A stretch of 64,000 nucleotides of DNA from Candidatus Symbiobacter mobilis CR. Lineage in GTDB: Bacteria; Pseudomonadota; Gammaproteobacteria; Burkholderiales; Burkholderiaceae_C. The stretch's first letter is position 1. Every line of letters starts with the position of its first letter. A program made the position numbers and the translations under genes. This document shows, one piece after another, positions 45,939-55,778 of the stretch. The DNA lies in assembly GCF_000477435.1 (NCBI RefSeq), contig NC_022576.1, positions 620,001 to 684,000 on the forward strand, given 5' to 3'. The notes under the pieces were generated by a model. It was not told where the DNA came from, did not search any database, and saw nothing but the letters and a program-made list of their open reading frames with translations.

Positions 45939-46454
45939 TCAAACGACGACGGCTTTTTCGATGACGACATCCTCCACCGGCACGTCTTCGTGGAACCCAC
46001 GGCGGCCTGTGCGCACGGCTGCGATGCGATCCACGACCTCGCTGCCTTCCGTTACCTTGCCGAACACGGCGTAGCCCCACGACGAGGCATCGGGCGCCTT
46101 GTGGTCGAGAAAGCCATTGTTCGCCACGTTGATGAAAAACTGCGCCGTGGCCGAGTGGGGATCGTTGGTACGCGCCATGGCCACGCTGTACGACTGGTTT
46201 TTCAAGCCATTGCTGGCTTCGTTGGCAATGGGGGCGTCGCAGGGTTTCTGCCGCATACCAGGATCAAAGCCTCCGCCCTGCACCATGAACCCGGGAATGA
46301 CCCGGTGGAACAGGGTGTCGTCGTAGTGTCCCTTTTCGACATAGCGCAAAAAATTGGCGACCGACAGCGGGGCTTTTTCTGCATCCAGCGTGAGGGTGAT
46401 GACGCCGTGGTTGCGGATGTGGAGAGCGACAGTAGGCGTGGTGTTTTCTGGCAT
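45939..46454 (-). CDS. ppiB: Peptidyl-prolyl cis-trans isomerase B (cyclophilin)
   Basis: The ATG at 46454 gives 171 residues; the open frame extends upstream without homology. Cyclophilin motifs include VANFLRYVEKGHYDDTLFHR, IPGFMVQGGG, ATAQFFINVANN and YAVFGKVTEG. It has no signal peptide, so it should be cytoplasmic. It lies three bases before lpxH in the same direction, a common pair in this group. Confidence 0.95.
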   Translation of the reverse strand: MPENTTPTVALHIRNHGVITLTLDAEKAPLSVANFLRYVEKGHYDDTLFHRVIPGFMVQGGGFDPGMRQKPCDAPIANEASNGLKNQSYSVAMARTNDPHSATAQFFINVANNGFLDHKAPDASSWGYAVFGKVTEGSEVVDRIAAVRTGRRGFHEDVPVEDVVIEKAVVV

Positions 46455-46526
46455 GGTGCTTTTTTTGTAGAAAGGATGGTGGGGAAAAGGCCCCGCAGGC
46501 AACGCCCACAGGGGGAGGGAGGAAGA

Positions 46527-47855
46527 TTAATCCACGATGCTTTCGTGAATGATGAACCACTGTCGGCCTTGGCGTGCCCAGTACTGGCGACGGAAGATGC
46601 TGTCTTTGGCAGACGGTTCTTCGAGGGTGACGATCATGGTTTCTTCTGGATCAACCCAGCGCAGCAACGACAGGGCGCGTGGCGCACGGGGTAGGAGTTT
46701 GTCAGTTTGTCGGGTTGTCGCTGGCGCAATTCCGTCAGCATCTACCGCAGGGGCAATCTTGGGGCCGATGGACACCGCTTCGTAGAACGCCCGCAGTGCT
46801 TCCGGGTCAGAATGGCTACGCGCCTGAGACCACGCCCGCAGTCTGGCTTCGAAATCTTGACGGTTCGACTGCAGAGAACGGGGATGCACCCAGTGCAGCC
46901 GGGGAGCGATAACCACCGGGGTGAGCCGTGGCTCGACCGTTCGCATCAGTTGCTCCAAATCTGGGTTCGAGAGGACGATGCAGCCGTCGCTGGCCTCTGG
47001 CGCACGGGCAAATTGTTTGGGCGAGGGGCCATGGAGCCAGATGCCGCTACCCGTCTTGCCCCGGCGTTGGTCGATGGGGTTGGGGTAGTTGAGCGGCAGC
47101 GCCCCGGCCCCGTATTCTTCACGCAGCGCTTGGGAAGGAATACGCCCCGTGATGAAGTACACCCCGGTGGGGGTGCGTTGGTCGCCTTCGCTCGTCTTGC
47201 CCAGCCCCATTTTTCCAATGGTGACGTAGTAGTTGGCGACGACGACCATTCCTGACGCACGGTTTTCCAGGACATACAGCCGTGCGCGGGAGGCATCGAT
47301 CGCAATCGCATGGCGAATCTCCGGGGCCAGATGGACAAATTGCGAGGGAACGCGCATCAGCCGTGGGCGCTCGTTGGCCGCCTTACTGCGCAACCGCGCT
47401 TCCTCGCGCAAATCTGCCAAGGCATCTTGCCCTGCCTTGCGTTGTGGTGGGAGTGCATCGCCAAATTGCTGCATGGGGCGCGAGCGGGCTTGCAGAAGGT
47501 CGCCGTACACCAACTGCGCCAAGGCGAAATGGGGATAGTCACGCACCAGCGCAGTCGCGTACAGCAGGGCAGTGCGGGTATCCCCCAGCAGAATCAGCCT
47601 ATAGATGTCGAGTAACCGGGACTCCGCTCCCATCGGAGAGGACGACACGGCCGCAGCAGGCTGCACGGACGAGGGCTTGGGCTTGGGCGCTCGTTGCTTG
47701 CTTTGGGCGTCTGCTGCTCCCATCGCCAAGATCAAGGCAGCGAGGAACAGGCAGAAACCTACCCGGTACGCACTGCGGCGCACTACGCCCCAGAAGCCCG
47801 GACTGCCCAACAAAGCTTGGCTGAACCACCCATAAGCCCAATTCGGCGGTTGCAT
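46527..47855 (-). CDS. L,D-transpeptidase (YkuD) with NTF2-like C-terminal domain
   Basis: The ATG at 47855 gives 442 residues; the longer upstream frame reads through REP-like DNA. A membrane/signal segment (VGFCLFLAALILAMGAADA, ~30-50) targets it to the periplasm. Residues ~180-330 hold a YkuD domain (HAIAIDASRARLYVLEN, KTPTGVY-like QRTPTGVYFITG) with active-site LHGPSPKQFARAPEASDGCI (here SDGC for the usual SHGC). The C-terminus ends in an NTF2/SnoaL-like fold (RQWFIIHESIVD), as does its neighbour. It probably forms 3-3 peptidoglycan or lipoprotein cross-links. Confidence 0.85.
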   Translation of the reverse strand: MQPPNWAYGWFSQALLGSPGFWGVVRRSAYRVGFCLFLAALILAMGAADAQSKQRAPKPKPSSVQPAAAVSSSPMGAESRLLDIYRLILLGDTRTALLYATALVRDYPHFALAQLVYGDLLQARSRPMQQFGDALPPQRKAGQDALADLREEARLRSKAANERPRLMRVPSQFVHLAPEIRHAIAIDASRARLYVLENRASGMVVVANYYVTIGKMGLGKTSEGDQRTPTGVYFITGRIPSQALREEYGAGALPLNYPNPIDQRRGKTGSGIWLHGPSPKQFARAPEASDGCIVLSNPDLEQLMRTVEPRLTPVVIAPRLHWVHPRSLQSNRQDFEARLRAWSQARSHSDPEALRAFYEAVSIGPKIAPAVDADGIAPATTRQTDKLLPRAPRALSLLRWVDPEETMIVTLEEPSAKDSIFRRQYWARQGRQWFIIHESIVD

Positions 47856-48125
47856 GGTGTCGCCCTCACTCTTTTCCCGCAGGGCTACGGTATGCACACC
47901 TCTAGCCATTGGCCAGGCACAGCACAGTTTCCGCTGCTTCCACACAGAGAAAACCGTCTTTGCTGTAGGGGTAGGAGCGACGGACGTCGCAAAACAGAGC
48001 CGACTGTGCAAATCCCATCGCCGGAAGTGGCCCTGCCATCGCGACTTCCGGCGCTCCTACAAGAGATGGATGCGTTGCAACAGATGGATGCGCTGCACTG
48101 GGGCCATGCGCAGCCCCCAGCGCGA
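47856..48125. other. Intergenic region with REP-like element
   Basis: No gene is supported in this 270 bp region. It contains the paired REP-like element at 47971-48060, followed by short imperfect repeats of ATGGATGCGCTGCA-type sequence before the TPR gene stop. Confidence 0.6.
47971..48060. repeat. Paired REP-like element (copy B)
   Basis: GTAGGAGCG (47971-47979) and CGCTCCTAC (48052-48060) are exact reverse complements and enclose two hairpins: GCGAC (47977-47981) with GTCGC (47986-47990), and CGCCGGAAGT (48019-48028) with ACTTCCGGCG (48044-48053). The left half is shared with 41811-41830. Confidence 0.8.
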
Positions 48126-49262
48126 TCAACGCCCGGAGGTCTCGCTCACGATGAGCCACTGCGCGCCAACTTTGCGCAGTCCCAAAGTCTTGCTGCTGGA
48201 GACAGAGAGGTCGTCCCCACGGTAGGCTTGGCGGAAGTGTGCTTGCGCCGTGTCGCCCTGTACCTTGACCTGGAGCTTGGAAATCTGCACATGGATGGAC
48301 TTCTTGCCCAGGATGCGGTCACGGCGCTCCTGTTCCCAGGTAGAGCGAGGGCCTTTGCCGGTGGGCACGGCATCCGGCGCATAGCTGGCCAAGTAGGCAT
48401 TGATGTCCTTGGCAGACCACGCCTGCGCCCATGCCATCACGGCTTGCTCGACGGCCTGCGTTGGATTGGCAGCCGGCGCCCCAGGAGTGGTAGCAACGGT
48501 GGGAGCCTTAGGCGCAGCCGCAACGTCCACAGGCTTGGGCGCAGCGGGAACCAATGCCGGTACCGAGGTAGGTACCGATAGCGTGGCTGGCGCCGAAGCA
48601 GACATCGGGCGGTTGGGGGCCAGAGCAGGGGTGGGAGCGGGGATAGGAGAAGGAGTCGGAGCGGAGGCCGAAGCAGTCACCGCAACTGGCGCTGGTTCTG
48701 GGGCGGGACGGGTATTGCCCAGATTGGGTTTGAACACTTCGCGAATCAACGCCAGCTTGGGCGGAACGACGAGGTTGCCGCTGTCAAGCTGCAAGGCCTT
48801 GTTGTAGGCCTGTGATGCAAGCCGGGCGTATACGTCGCCCAGGTTCTCGTGCGCAGTCGCGTAGCTGGGGTTGGTACGAATCGCCATTTCCAGCGCGATG
48901 CGCGCCTTGTCGTACTGTGCCTGCCCTGCATAGAGCACGGCGAGGTTGTTGTACGGCTCAGGCAACTCGGGAAAGTCTTCCGTCAATTTGGTGAAGGTGG
49001 CGATGGCGTCGGCATGTCTGCCTTGGTTACGCTGAATCACCCCCTTGAGGAAGCGCATTTGGGGGTCGTTGGGCTTGGTGGCGAGCACCTTGTCCACTTT
49101 GACCATCGCTTCGGCAAATTTGTTGGCGCGAACCAACTGGCTGGCATCGGCGTAGTCGTCCGCCAGCACGACCGAGCTGGCACATAGACCGGCGCACAGG
49201 CTGACAGATAGGGCCAGCGAGCGCAAAAAAACTTTGGGGAGCAAAGAGCGATTGGGCATCAT
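48126..49262 (-). CDS. TPR protein with NTF2-like C-terminal domain
   Basis: The ATG at 49262 (or 49259) gives 378 residues with a signal peptide (FLRSLALSVSLCAGLCASSVVLA, cleavage near residue 33-34). TPR repeats follow (AEAMVKVDKVLATKPND, GRHADAIATFTKL, YDKARIALEMAI), then a Pro/Ala/Val-rich linker of low complexity, then an NTF2-like domain (YAPDAVPTGKGPRSTWEQER, GAQWLIVSETSG). It probably acts in the periplasm and may work with the adjacent YkuD protein, which ends in the same kind of domain. Confidence 0.85.
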   Translation of the reverse strand: MMPNRSLLPKVFLRSLALSVSLCAGLCASSVVLADDYADASQLVRANKFAEAMVKVDKVLATKPNDPQMRFLKGVIQRNQGRHADAIATFTKLTEDFPELPEPYNNLAVLYAGQAQYDKARIALEMAIRTNPSYATAHENLGDVYARLASQAYNKALQLDSGNLVVPPKLALIREVFKPNLGNTRPAPEPAPVAVTASASAPTPSPIPAPTPALAPNRPMSASAPATLSVPTSVPALVPAAPKPVDVAAAPKAPTVATTPGAPAANPTQAVEQAVMAWAQAWSAKDINAYLASYAPDAVPTGKGPRSTWEQERRDRILGKKSIHVQISKLQVKVQGDTAQAHFRQAYRGDDLSVSSSKTLGLRKVGAQWLIVSETSGR

Positions 49263-49612
49263 TGTTGGTGTGACGACAGAATCGATAAAGAAAAAACATC
49301 TTCCGGATCGACTGGCAAAAAAGTCTTGCAATGGTCTTGCAAAGAACACTGAGATCGTTGGCACCGAAGCGGCACCTATCTGATTTTGCTGCATTCGATT
49401 ACCGAAAATGATTGTAGACCAGCCTATTTTTGGGCCATTTTGGTTGGGAGCCTATTTCGATAGGAGCGAAGCCAACGCACGGCACAACAATTTTCTCCCT
49501 CAGCGGGGGAGGGGTAGAGTGCGTGAGGAGTGCAATCCAGCCTGAAAATAGCCCTACTGGAATACGCCTTTGGCAAAGTTTTGTTGCTTCTTCTCTATCC
49601 GACCAACACGCG
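49263..49612. other. Divergent intergenic region between the TPR gene and cysS
   Basis: These 350 bp lie between two divergently transcribed genes and should hold both promoters. A short ATAGGAGCGAAGCC segment resembles the REP-like half element. No further gene or structure is clear. Confidence 0.5.
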
Positions 49613-51037
49613 ATGGGTCTCCACCTCTATAACTCCCTTACCCGCAGCCTCGAACCTTTCGTGCCGCAACGTCCCGGGCATGTCTCCATGTACGTCTGCG
49701 GCATGACGGTCTACGACCTCTGCCACCTTGGCCATGCGCGGTCCATGGTTGCTTTCGACGTGATTCGCCGCTGGCTCCAGGAAAGTGGGTACTGCGTTAC
49801 TTTCGTTCGCAATATCACCGACATCGACGACAAAATTTTGCGTCGCGCTGCGGGAAACGGGGAGTCCCTGCGCACGCTTACCGACCGGATGATCGCCGCG
49901 ATGCACGAGGATGCCGATGCGCTGGGTGTGCTCCGCCCCACCGAGGAACCCCGCGCCACCGAGTACGTCCCCGCGATGCAGGCACTGATTGGCCGCTTGC
50001 AAGAGCAAGGTTTCGCCTATCGCAGCGCTGATGGCGATATGCACTACGCAGTGCGTCGCTTTGCCGGTTATGGCCGACTGAGCGGGAAAAGCCTGGCCGA
50101 ACTGCGGGCGGGGGAACGGGTCGGCATCAATGACAACAAGGCAGATCCTCTCGACTTCGTCTTGTGGAAATCCGCCAAGGACAGCGACCCCGCCGAAGCG
50201 CGGTGGGATAGCCCTTTTGGCGTAGGGCGCCCGGGTTGGCATATCGAATGTTCGGCGATGTGTGCGTCCCTGCTGGGGCAGACTATCGACATTCACGGTG
50301 GCGGCGTGGACTTGCAGTTCCCTCACCATGACAACGAAATCGCCCAAAGCGAGGCAGCCCATGGCGTTCCTTTGGCGCGGTACTGGCTGCACAACGGCTT
50401 CGTCACCCTGGGGCAGGAAAAGATGTCCAAAAGCCTGGGCAATGTGTCGACGATCCGGGACATCCTGCAGCACGTCGATGCTGAGACGCTGCGATTTTTC
50501 CTGCTGCGTTCGCACTACCGCAGCGATGTGGCGTTCACTGGCGCGTCGCTCGACGATGCGCGGCTGGCTTTGCGGCGGCTGTACGGCGCCTTGGCCGCAG
50601 TGCCGGTCGATGCAGCTCCCGCCGAAGCATCTACCGCATGTATTGCATCCATGGCATCCATCGATGGGCAAGAGCCTTATGCCGCCCGTTTTCGCAAAGC
50701 CATGGATCAAGACTTTGGCACCCCGGAAGCCGTAGCGGTGTTGTTCGATCTGGCCAGCGAAGTACACCGCAGCCACTGCCCACGGCTGGCAGGGCTATTG
50801 CGGTCTTTGGGAGGATGCCTGGGCATCCTGCAACAGGAGCCCGCCTCGTATTTGCAAGGTGGCGCTGCGGTGGATCGCGCAGACATCGAAGCCCGCATCG
50901 CCCAGCGCGCCCAAGCCAAGGCAAGCAAGGACTTTGCATGGGCCGACCGGATCCGCGCCGAGTTGCTCGCGCAAGGCATCGCGCTGCGGGACACCCCGTC
51001 GGGAACGACCTGGGAATCTGTCTCCCGCTTGGGTTGA
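49613..51037 (+). CDS. cysS: Cysteinyl-tRNA synthetase
   Basis: This 474-residue class I enzyme has the HIGH-type motif HLGHARSM after [10 protein letters not shown] with the zinc-binding Cys, the zinc-binding [10 protein letters not shown] and [11 protein letters not shown], and the KMSKS loop (EKMSKSLGN). It charges tRNA-Cys. The ATG at 49613 begins the conserved LHLYNSLTR strand; the longer upstream frame is non-coding. It is followed after 25 bp by a DNA glycosylase gene, a common pair here. Confidence 0.97.
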   Translation: MGLHLYNSLTRSLEPFVPQRPGHVSMYVCGMTVYDLCHLGHARSMVAFDVIRRWLQESGYCVTFVRNITDIDDKILRRAAGNGESLRTLTDRMIAAMHEDADALGVLRPTEEPRATEYVPAMQALIGRLQEQGFAYRSADGDMHYAVRRFAGYGRLSGKSLAELRAGERVGINDNKADPLDFVLWKSAKDSDPAEARWDSPFGVGRPGWHIECSAMCASLLGQTIDIHGGGVDLQFPHHDNEIAQSEAAHGVPLARYWLHNGFVTLGQEKMSKSLGNVSTIRDILQHVDAETLRFFLLRSHYRSDVAFTGASLDDARLALRRLYGALAAVPVDAAPAEASTACIASMASIDGQEPYAARFRKAMDQDFGTPEAVAVLFDLASEVHRSHCPRLAGLLRSLGGCLGILQQEPASYLQGGAAVDRADIEARIAQRAQAKASKDFAWADRIRAELLAQGIALRDTPSGTTWESVSRLG

Positions 51038-51062
51038 ATCCCCCGTCCACAACGCTGGCGCG

Positions 51063-51719
51063 ATGGCCGCAACCCCCTGGTCGCCCGAAGACAGTGGCGC
51101 CGAGACCCCTGCCTACTGGAACGAGGCCTGCGTCTACCTTGCCGAGCGCGATCCCATCCTCGGGCGGTGGATCGCCACGTATGGGCTTGCGCGGCTACGC
51201 AGCCGCAACGACGCCTTTGCCACCCTGGCGCGCAGCATCGTGGGGCAGCAAATCTCGGTCAAGGCTGCCCAGTCGGTATGGGATCGATTGCTTGGTCAGA
51301 TGCAGCCCGCATCGCCCCAAGCATTGCTCGCCTTATCGACGGACACCTTGCGCTCTGTTGGCATGAGTGCCCGCAAAGTCGAATATTTGCGCGATTTGGC
51401 TCGGCATTGCATCGAAGGCAAGGTGCATACCGCTGCGTGGGCGGGCATGGACGACGAAGCGATCATCAAGGAGCTGGTCGCGATTCGCGGAATCGGTCGC
51501 TGGACTGCCGAGATGTTCCTGATCTTCCACCTGATGCGCCCGGATGTGCTGCCGCTCGACGATATCGGGCTGTTGCGGGGAATCAGCCAGAACTACCTGG
51601 ATGGCGCTGCGATTGCGCGTCGCCAAGCCCTGGATATTGCCAGCCGGTGGGCGCCATACCGTTCCGTAGCCACTTGGTATATTTGGCGATCGCTGGATCC
51701 CATTCCCGTCGAATATTGA
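51063..51719 (+). CDS. DNA-3-methyladenine glycosylase II-like
   Basis: This 218-residue HhH-GPD protein has SIVGQQISVKAAQSVWDRL, the helix-hairpin-helix IRGIGRWTAEM and the catalytic Asp in VLPLDDIGLLRG. It removes alkylated bases in base-excision repair. The size fits the short AlkA/Mag1-like group that lacks the N-terminal domain of E. coli AlkA. It follows cysS by 25 bp and precedes accA by 90 bp. Confidence 0.9.
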   Translation: MAATPWSPEDSGAETPAYWNEACVYLAERDPILGRWIATYGLARLRSRNDAFATLARSIVGQQISVKAAQSVWDRLLGQMQPASPQALLALSTDTLRSVGMSARKVEYLRDLARHCIEGKVHTAAWAGMDDEAIIKELVAIRGIGRWTAEMFLIFHLMRPDVLPLDDIGLLRGISQNYLDGAAIARRQALDIASRWAPYRSVATWYIWRSLDPIPVEY

Positions 51720-51809
51720 CCGGGGCGGGAAACGGAGGTGTTCCGGGGGGAGTCCGGGGGGTTGTCGTGCGGAGTTGTCGTGCGGGGTATTTCGTCGAAT
51801 GGAGCTGGC

Positions 51810-52793
51810 GTGGCAAAAAAAACTTTTCTGGACTTTGAAACCCCCATTGCCGACTTGGAAAACAAGATCGAAGAACTGCGCTACGTCCAGTCCGAATCTG
51901 CTGTCGACATTTCTGCGGAAATCGATCAACTGGCGCGCAAGAGCCAGCAGCTCACCAAGGATATTTACAGCAACCTGACTCCGTGGCAGATCACCAAGAT
52001 TGCCCGCCACGCTGAGCGGCCCTACACCCTGGACTATGTGGCCGAGATCTTTACGCACTTCGTCGAGCTGCATGGGGATCGGCATTTCGCGGATGACCTG
52101 AGCATCATCGGTGGCCTGGCCCGCTTCCATGGAATGCCGTGCGTAATCATCGGGCAGCAGAAGGGGCGCGATACCCGAGAACGCTCGGTCCGCAATTTCG
52201 GGATGAGCAAGCCTGAGGGCTATCGCAAGGCCTTGCGGCTGATGAAAACGGCAGAAAAATTCCGCCTGCCAGTCTTCACCTTCGTCGACACGCCTGGGGC
52301 GTACCCCGGTATCGATGCTGAAGAGCGTTGCCAGTCCGAAGCCATTGGTCGCAACATCTACGAGATGACACAGTTGCGGGTTCCGGTGATCGTCACGATC
52401 ATCGGGGAGGGTGGTTCCGGCGGGGCACTGGCGATTTCCGTCGGCGACCAAGTGTTGATGCTCCAGTATTCGATCTATTCGGTCATCAGCCCGGAAGGGT
52501 GCGCGTCGATCCTCTGGAAAACCTCGGACAAGGCGCAGGACGCAGCCGATGCCTTGGGCATCACCGCGCACCGGCTCAAGGCGCTGGGGTTGATCGACAA
52601 GATCGTCAACGAACCCGTTGGCGGCGCGCACCGTGACCCCAAGCAAATGGCGACGTTCCTCAAGCGGGCGTTGGCGGAGGCACTGCGGCAGGTCAACGAT
52701 CTCGACCCGCAGGCGCTGTTGGAACGGCGCTATGCCCGCTTGCAAAGCTACGGACGATTTACCGAACTCAAGCCCGGTACTGCGAGTGCCTGA
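51810..52793 (+). CDS. accA: Acetyl-CoA carboxylase carboxyltransferase subunit alpha
   Basis: The GTG at 51810, with GGAGCT just upstream, gives 327 residues, close to the usual ~320. The start [19 protein letters not shown] and the motifs [21 protein letters not shown] (here given only as landmarks), [11 protein letters not shown] and [14 protein letters not shown] are typical. AccA with AccD transfers carboxyl from biotin to acetyl-CoA, the first step of fatty acid synthesis. Its end overlaps the tilS start by 8 bp. Confidence 0.96.
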   Translation: MAKKTFLDFETPIADLENKIEELRYVQSESAVDISAEIDQLARKSQQLTKDIYSNLTPWQITKIARHAERPYTLDYVAEIFTHFVELHGDRHFADDLSIIGGLARFHGMPCVIIGQQKGRDTRERSVRNFGMSKPEGYRKALRLMKTAEKFRLPVFTFVDTPGAYPGIDAEERCQSEAIGRNIYEMTQLRVPVIVTIIGEGGSGGALAISVGDQVLMLQYSIYSVISPEGCASILWKTSDKAQDAADALGITAHRLKALGLIDKIVNEPVGGAHRDPKQMATFLKRALAEALRQVNDLDPQALLERRYARLQSYGRFTELKPGTASA

Positions 52794-53772
52794 GTGGGGG
52801 CACCGGCACTGCTCCGTGGAGCAGGCGCTGGATGTTTTTGCTCCTGCGCTGCCACTGGCTGTAGCGTGCAGCGCCGGTGCCGATTCCACCGCGTTGCTCT
52901 GGGCTTGTGCGCAACGTTGGCCTGGGCAGGTGTGTGCCTTCCATGTCGACCATGGGTTGCAGCCTGCGGCGTCGGTTTTTGCGCAGCACTGTGCGCAGTT
53001 GTGTACACGGCTTGGCGTTCCGCTGCACTTGCGTGCCGTGGATGCCCGCAAACTCCCCGGCCAAAGCCCAGAAGATGCCGCACGGCGAGCGCGTTATTGG
53101 GCGTTTGCTTCCATGGTGGAGCAGATTCGTCAGCAGGGTGGAGTGGTTGCATCAATCGCTCTGGCCCAACACGCGAACGACCAGATCGAAACCCTGCTGC
53201 TGGCGCTGGCGCGTGGCGCGGGCCTGCGGGGCCTGAGCGCCATGCCTCGAACCTGGGTGCGAGACGGCATCGCATACCACCGCCCCTGGCTCGACGTGTC
53301 CCGGCAAGACATTCGGCGCTGGCTGGCAGGACAGGGCGTCACGTTCGTCGAAGACCCCAGCAATGACGATCCATCTTTTCTGCGCAACCGCATCCGGCAG
53401 CAAGTTCTCCCCGCATTGACGCAGTGCATGCCGCAGTGCCTTCACACCTTTGCCCGGAGCAGCGCGCACTGTGCACAAGCGCAGCAGCTCCTCGACGATC
53501 TGGCAGCGATGGATTTGGAGCAAGTCGGCGTGCCACCTCGCATCACTGCCCTGCAAACATTGGCTACGCACCGCCAAGCCAATGTATTGCGGCATTGGCT
53601 GGCCACCTGCCACGGCGTCATCCCCAGCGCTGCCCAGCTCGACGAGCTGTTGCGCCAAATCGCACACTGCCGTACTCGTGGCCATGCGGTCCATCTCAAG
53701 GTGGCAACGGGGCATTGCCAGCGTCAGGGGGATGCACTGCATTGGTACAATATACCCACTCCAACTCATTGA
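52786..53772 (+). CDS. tilS: tRNA(Ile)-lysidine synthetase
   Basis: The GTG at 52786 in the accA stop region gives 328 residues; a later GTG (52816) is possible. The N-terminal ATP-PPase loop reads [12 protein letters not shown], with Ala replacing the usual second Gly of SGGx[23 protein letters not shown] and [10 protein letters not shown] are typical. It modifies C34 of tRNA-Ile with lysine, an essential reaction. It is shorter than E. coli TilS, as is usual for the betaproteobacterial type. lysC follows after 9 bp. Confidence 0.92.
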   Translation: MPEWGHRHCSVEQALDVFAPALPLAVACSAGADSTALLWACAQRWPGQVCAFHVDHGLQPAASVFAQHCAQLCTRLGVPLHLRAVDARKLPGQSPEDAARRARYWAFASMVEQIRQQGGVVASIALAQHANDQIETLLLALARGAGLRGLSAMPRTWVRDGIAYHRPWLDVSRQDIRRWLAGQGVTFVEDPSNDDPSFLRNRIRQQVLPALTQCMPQCLHTFARSSAHCAQAQQLLDDLAAMDLEQVGVPPRITALQTLATHRQANVLRHWLATCHGVIPSAAQLDELLRQIAHCRTRGHAVHLKVATGHCQRQGDALHWYNIPTPTH

Positions 53773-53781
53773 ATTTCTTAT

Positions 53782-55050
53782 ATGTCTTTGATCGTACACA
53801 AATACGGTGGTACTTCGATGGGGTCTACCGAACGGATTCGCCAGGTGGCGCTGCGCGTTGCCAAATGGGTGCGCGCCGGGCATCGCATGGTTGTCGTCCC
53901 TTCGGCGATGAGCGGGGAAACCAACCGTCTGCTTGCGCTGGCGCAGGAACTATCCCCCCAGGCATTGACTCCTGCGTACTACCGGGAACTGGACATGCTT
54001 GCCGCCACGGGAGAGCAGGTATCCAGCGCTTTGCTGGCCATTGCGCTGCAAGCGTTGGGGCTGCAATCGGTCAGCTACGCAGGGTGGCAGGTGCCCATTC
54101 GTACGGATAGCGCATACACCAAGGCGCGGATCGAGTCCATCGACGACGCACGGCTGCGAGCCGACCTTGATGCGGGCAAAGTCGTGATCGTCACGGGCTT
54201 CCAGGGGTTAGACGAGGGCGGCAATGTCACCACGCTGGGGCGCGGTGGTTCCGACACCTCTGCCGTCGCCGTGGCGGCTGCGATGAAGGCCGACGAGTGC
54301 CTGATTTACACCGATGTCGATGGCGTCTACACCACCGACCCCCGCGTCGTTCCCGAGGCCCGCCGTCTGCACACCCTCAGCTTCGAGGAAATGCTGGAGA
54401 TGGCGTCCTTGGGTTCCAAAGTCTTGCAAATTCGCTCGGTCGAATTTGCGGGGAAATACAAGGTGCGGCTGCGCGTGTTGTCGAGCTTCACCCCGTGGGA
54501 TATCGACATCGACGAAGAAGCCAACTCCGGCACATTGATCACTTTTGAGGAAGACCACACCATGGAGCAAGCCATCGTTTCGGGCATCGCTTTCAACCGC
54601 GACGAATCCAAAATTTCCGTTCTGGGGGTGCCAGACAAGCCAGGCATCGCTTACCAAATCCTCGGCCCTGTCGCGGATGCCAATGTCGAAGTGGACATGA
54701 TCATCCAGAACATCAGCAAGGAGGGCAAAGCCGACTTCAGCTTCACCGTCCACCGCAACGACCATCCCAAGACGATGGAGTTGTTGCGCAACCAAGTCGT
54801 CCCCAAGCTCGGAGCGATGGACGTGATCGGCGATACCAAAATCTGCAAGGTCTCGATCGTCGGAATCGGCATGCGCAGCCATGCTGGGGTGGCACGCAAG
54901 ATGTTCCAGGCGCTCAGCGAAGAAGGGATCAACATCCAGATGATCTCGACGAGCGAGATCAAAACTTCCGTCGTCCTCGATGAAAAGTACCTGGAATTGG
55001 CCGTGCGCGCTCTGCACAAGGCCTTCGGTCTTGAAGCCGAGCCTGCCTAA
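53782..55050 (+). CDS. lysC: Aspartokinase
   Basis: This 422-residue kinase begins VHKYGGTSMGSTERI and has GFQGLDEGGNVTTLGRGGSD, the YTDVDGVYTTDPR motif and two C-terminal ACT domains (~265-340 and ~345-415: GVPDKPGIAYQ, GIGMRSHAGVA), the feedback site for lysine and threonine. It phosphorylates aspartate for Lys, Met and Thr synthesis. A tRNA-Ser gene follows 95 bp downstream, the usual order in this group. Confidence 0.97.
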   Translation: MSLIVHKYGGTSMGSTERIRQVALRVAKWVRAGHRMVVVPSAMSGETNRLLALAQELSPQALTPAYYRELDMLAATGEQVSSALLAIALQALGLQSVSYAGWQVPIRTDSAYTKARIESIDDARLRADLDAGKVVIVTGFQGLDEGGNVTTLGRGGSDTSAVAVAAAMKADECLIYTDVDGVYTTDPRVVPEARRLHTLSFEEMLEMASLGSKVLQIRSVEFAGKYKVRLRVLSSFTPWDIDIDEEANSGTLITFEEDHTMEQAIVSGIAFNRDESKISVLGVPDKPGIAYQILGPVADANVEVDMIIQNISKEGKADFSFTVHRNDHPKTMELLRNQVVPKLGAMDVIGDTKICKVSIVGIGMRSHAGVARKMFQALSEEGINIQMISTSEIKTSVVLDEKYLELAVRALHKAFGLEAEPA

Positions 55051-55145
55051 AAGGCCATCCCCCTTCCCCCAACGGATGAGAGTGCCATATCCAAGGCTGC
55101 GGGGCTAGTAAGAGCTACCCAACATGCGATAATTTCGAGTCTTTT

Positions 55146-55238
55146 GGAAACGTGACCGAGTGGCCGAAGGTGCTCCCCTGCTAAGGGAGTATGGGGTGTT
55201 GAGCCTCATCAAGGGTTCGAATCCCTTCGTTTCCGCCA
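55146..55238 (+). tRNA. tRNA-Ser (anticodon GCT)
   Basis: The 93-base sequence folds as a class II tRNA. The acceptor stem pairs GGAAACG (55146-55152) with CGTTTCC (55228-55234), followed by G and an encoded CCA. The anticodon arm is CTCCC-CTGCTAA-GGGAG with anticodon GCT, and the long variable arm and GGTTCGAATC T-loop are as expected for tRNA-Ser. Confidence 0.97.
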
Positions 55239-55264
55239 GAAAAGAATTTCATGTAGTTCTGCAC

Positions 55265-55321
55265 AGCCCCTGAGAAGCCTCGCAAACCTAGTGCAAATCT
55301 AGTGTTTACGGGGCTTTTTTT
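55265..55321 (+). terminator. Probable terminator after tRNA-Ser
   Basis: AGCCCC (55265-55270) pairs with GGGGCT (55310-55315), followed directly by a run of seven T's (55315-55321). The loop is long (39 bases), so efficiency is uncertain. Confidence 0.55.
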
Positions 55322-55332
55322 GCGTCCCACTT

Positions 55333-55477
55333 AGAACCAATTTCAGTAGGCAGGCGAGCCGAAGCAGTGTGCGTGGCGCCGGAGCGCAGGAACCGGAATG
55401 TACTTACGGTACATGAGGATTCCGAGCACCGCCGCCGCGTGCAATGCGATGGCGCAGCCCCTACTGGAATAGGTTCT
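55333..55477. repeat. Inverted-repeat-bounded non-coding element (~145 bp)
   Basis: AGAACCAATTTCAGTAGG (55333-55350) matches the reverse complement of 55460-55477 at 16 of 18 bases. The interior is G+C-rich and itself palindromic (for example TGTACTTACGGTACA). It has no gene. The form is that of a MITE or an extended intergenic repeat. Confidence 0.65.
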
Positions 55478-55778
55478 TATGCTGGCCGAGGAGTATGGAG
55501 AAGGCCGGATCGTCAGCACGGATGAGCGCGACTTTCATGCATAACGCTGGAAGAACCAGCATCCATTTTGTAATGTGCTGCTTGCCCCGAGTTGCGCAGC
55601 GGCCTTGCCGGGGTGTGATGGATTACCCGGATTGCTTCGCATACTTGCGTTTTTTGCCCAAATCCCCGACACTCCTTTTTTCGTTTTTCGATGGGGTCGC
55701 GTGCGATTCGATGAAAAACGGAATCAAGCGATAGCAGCCCAGGCTTGCTATCTGGCCCACCAAAGAAAGTGTCACGAC
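55478..55778. other. Non-coding region before the barstar-like gene
   Basis: These ~300 bp contain no supported gene; short overlapping open frames lack start sites and homology. They may hold the promoter of the barstar-like gene. Confidence 0.5.
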
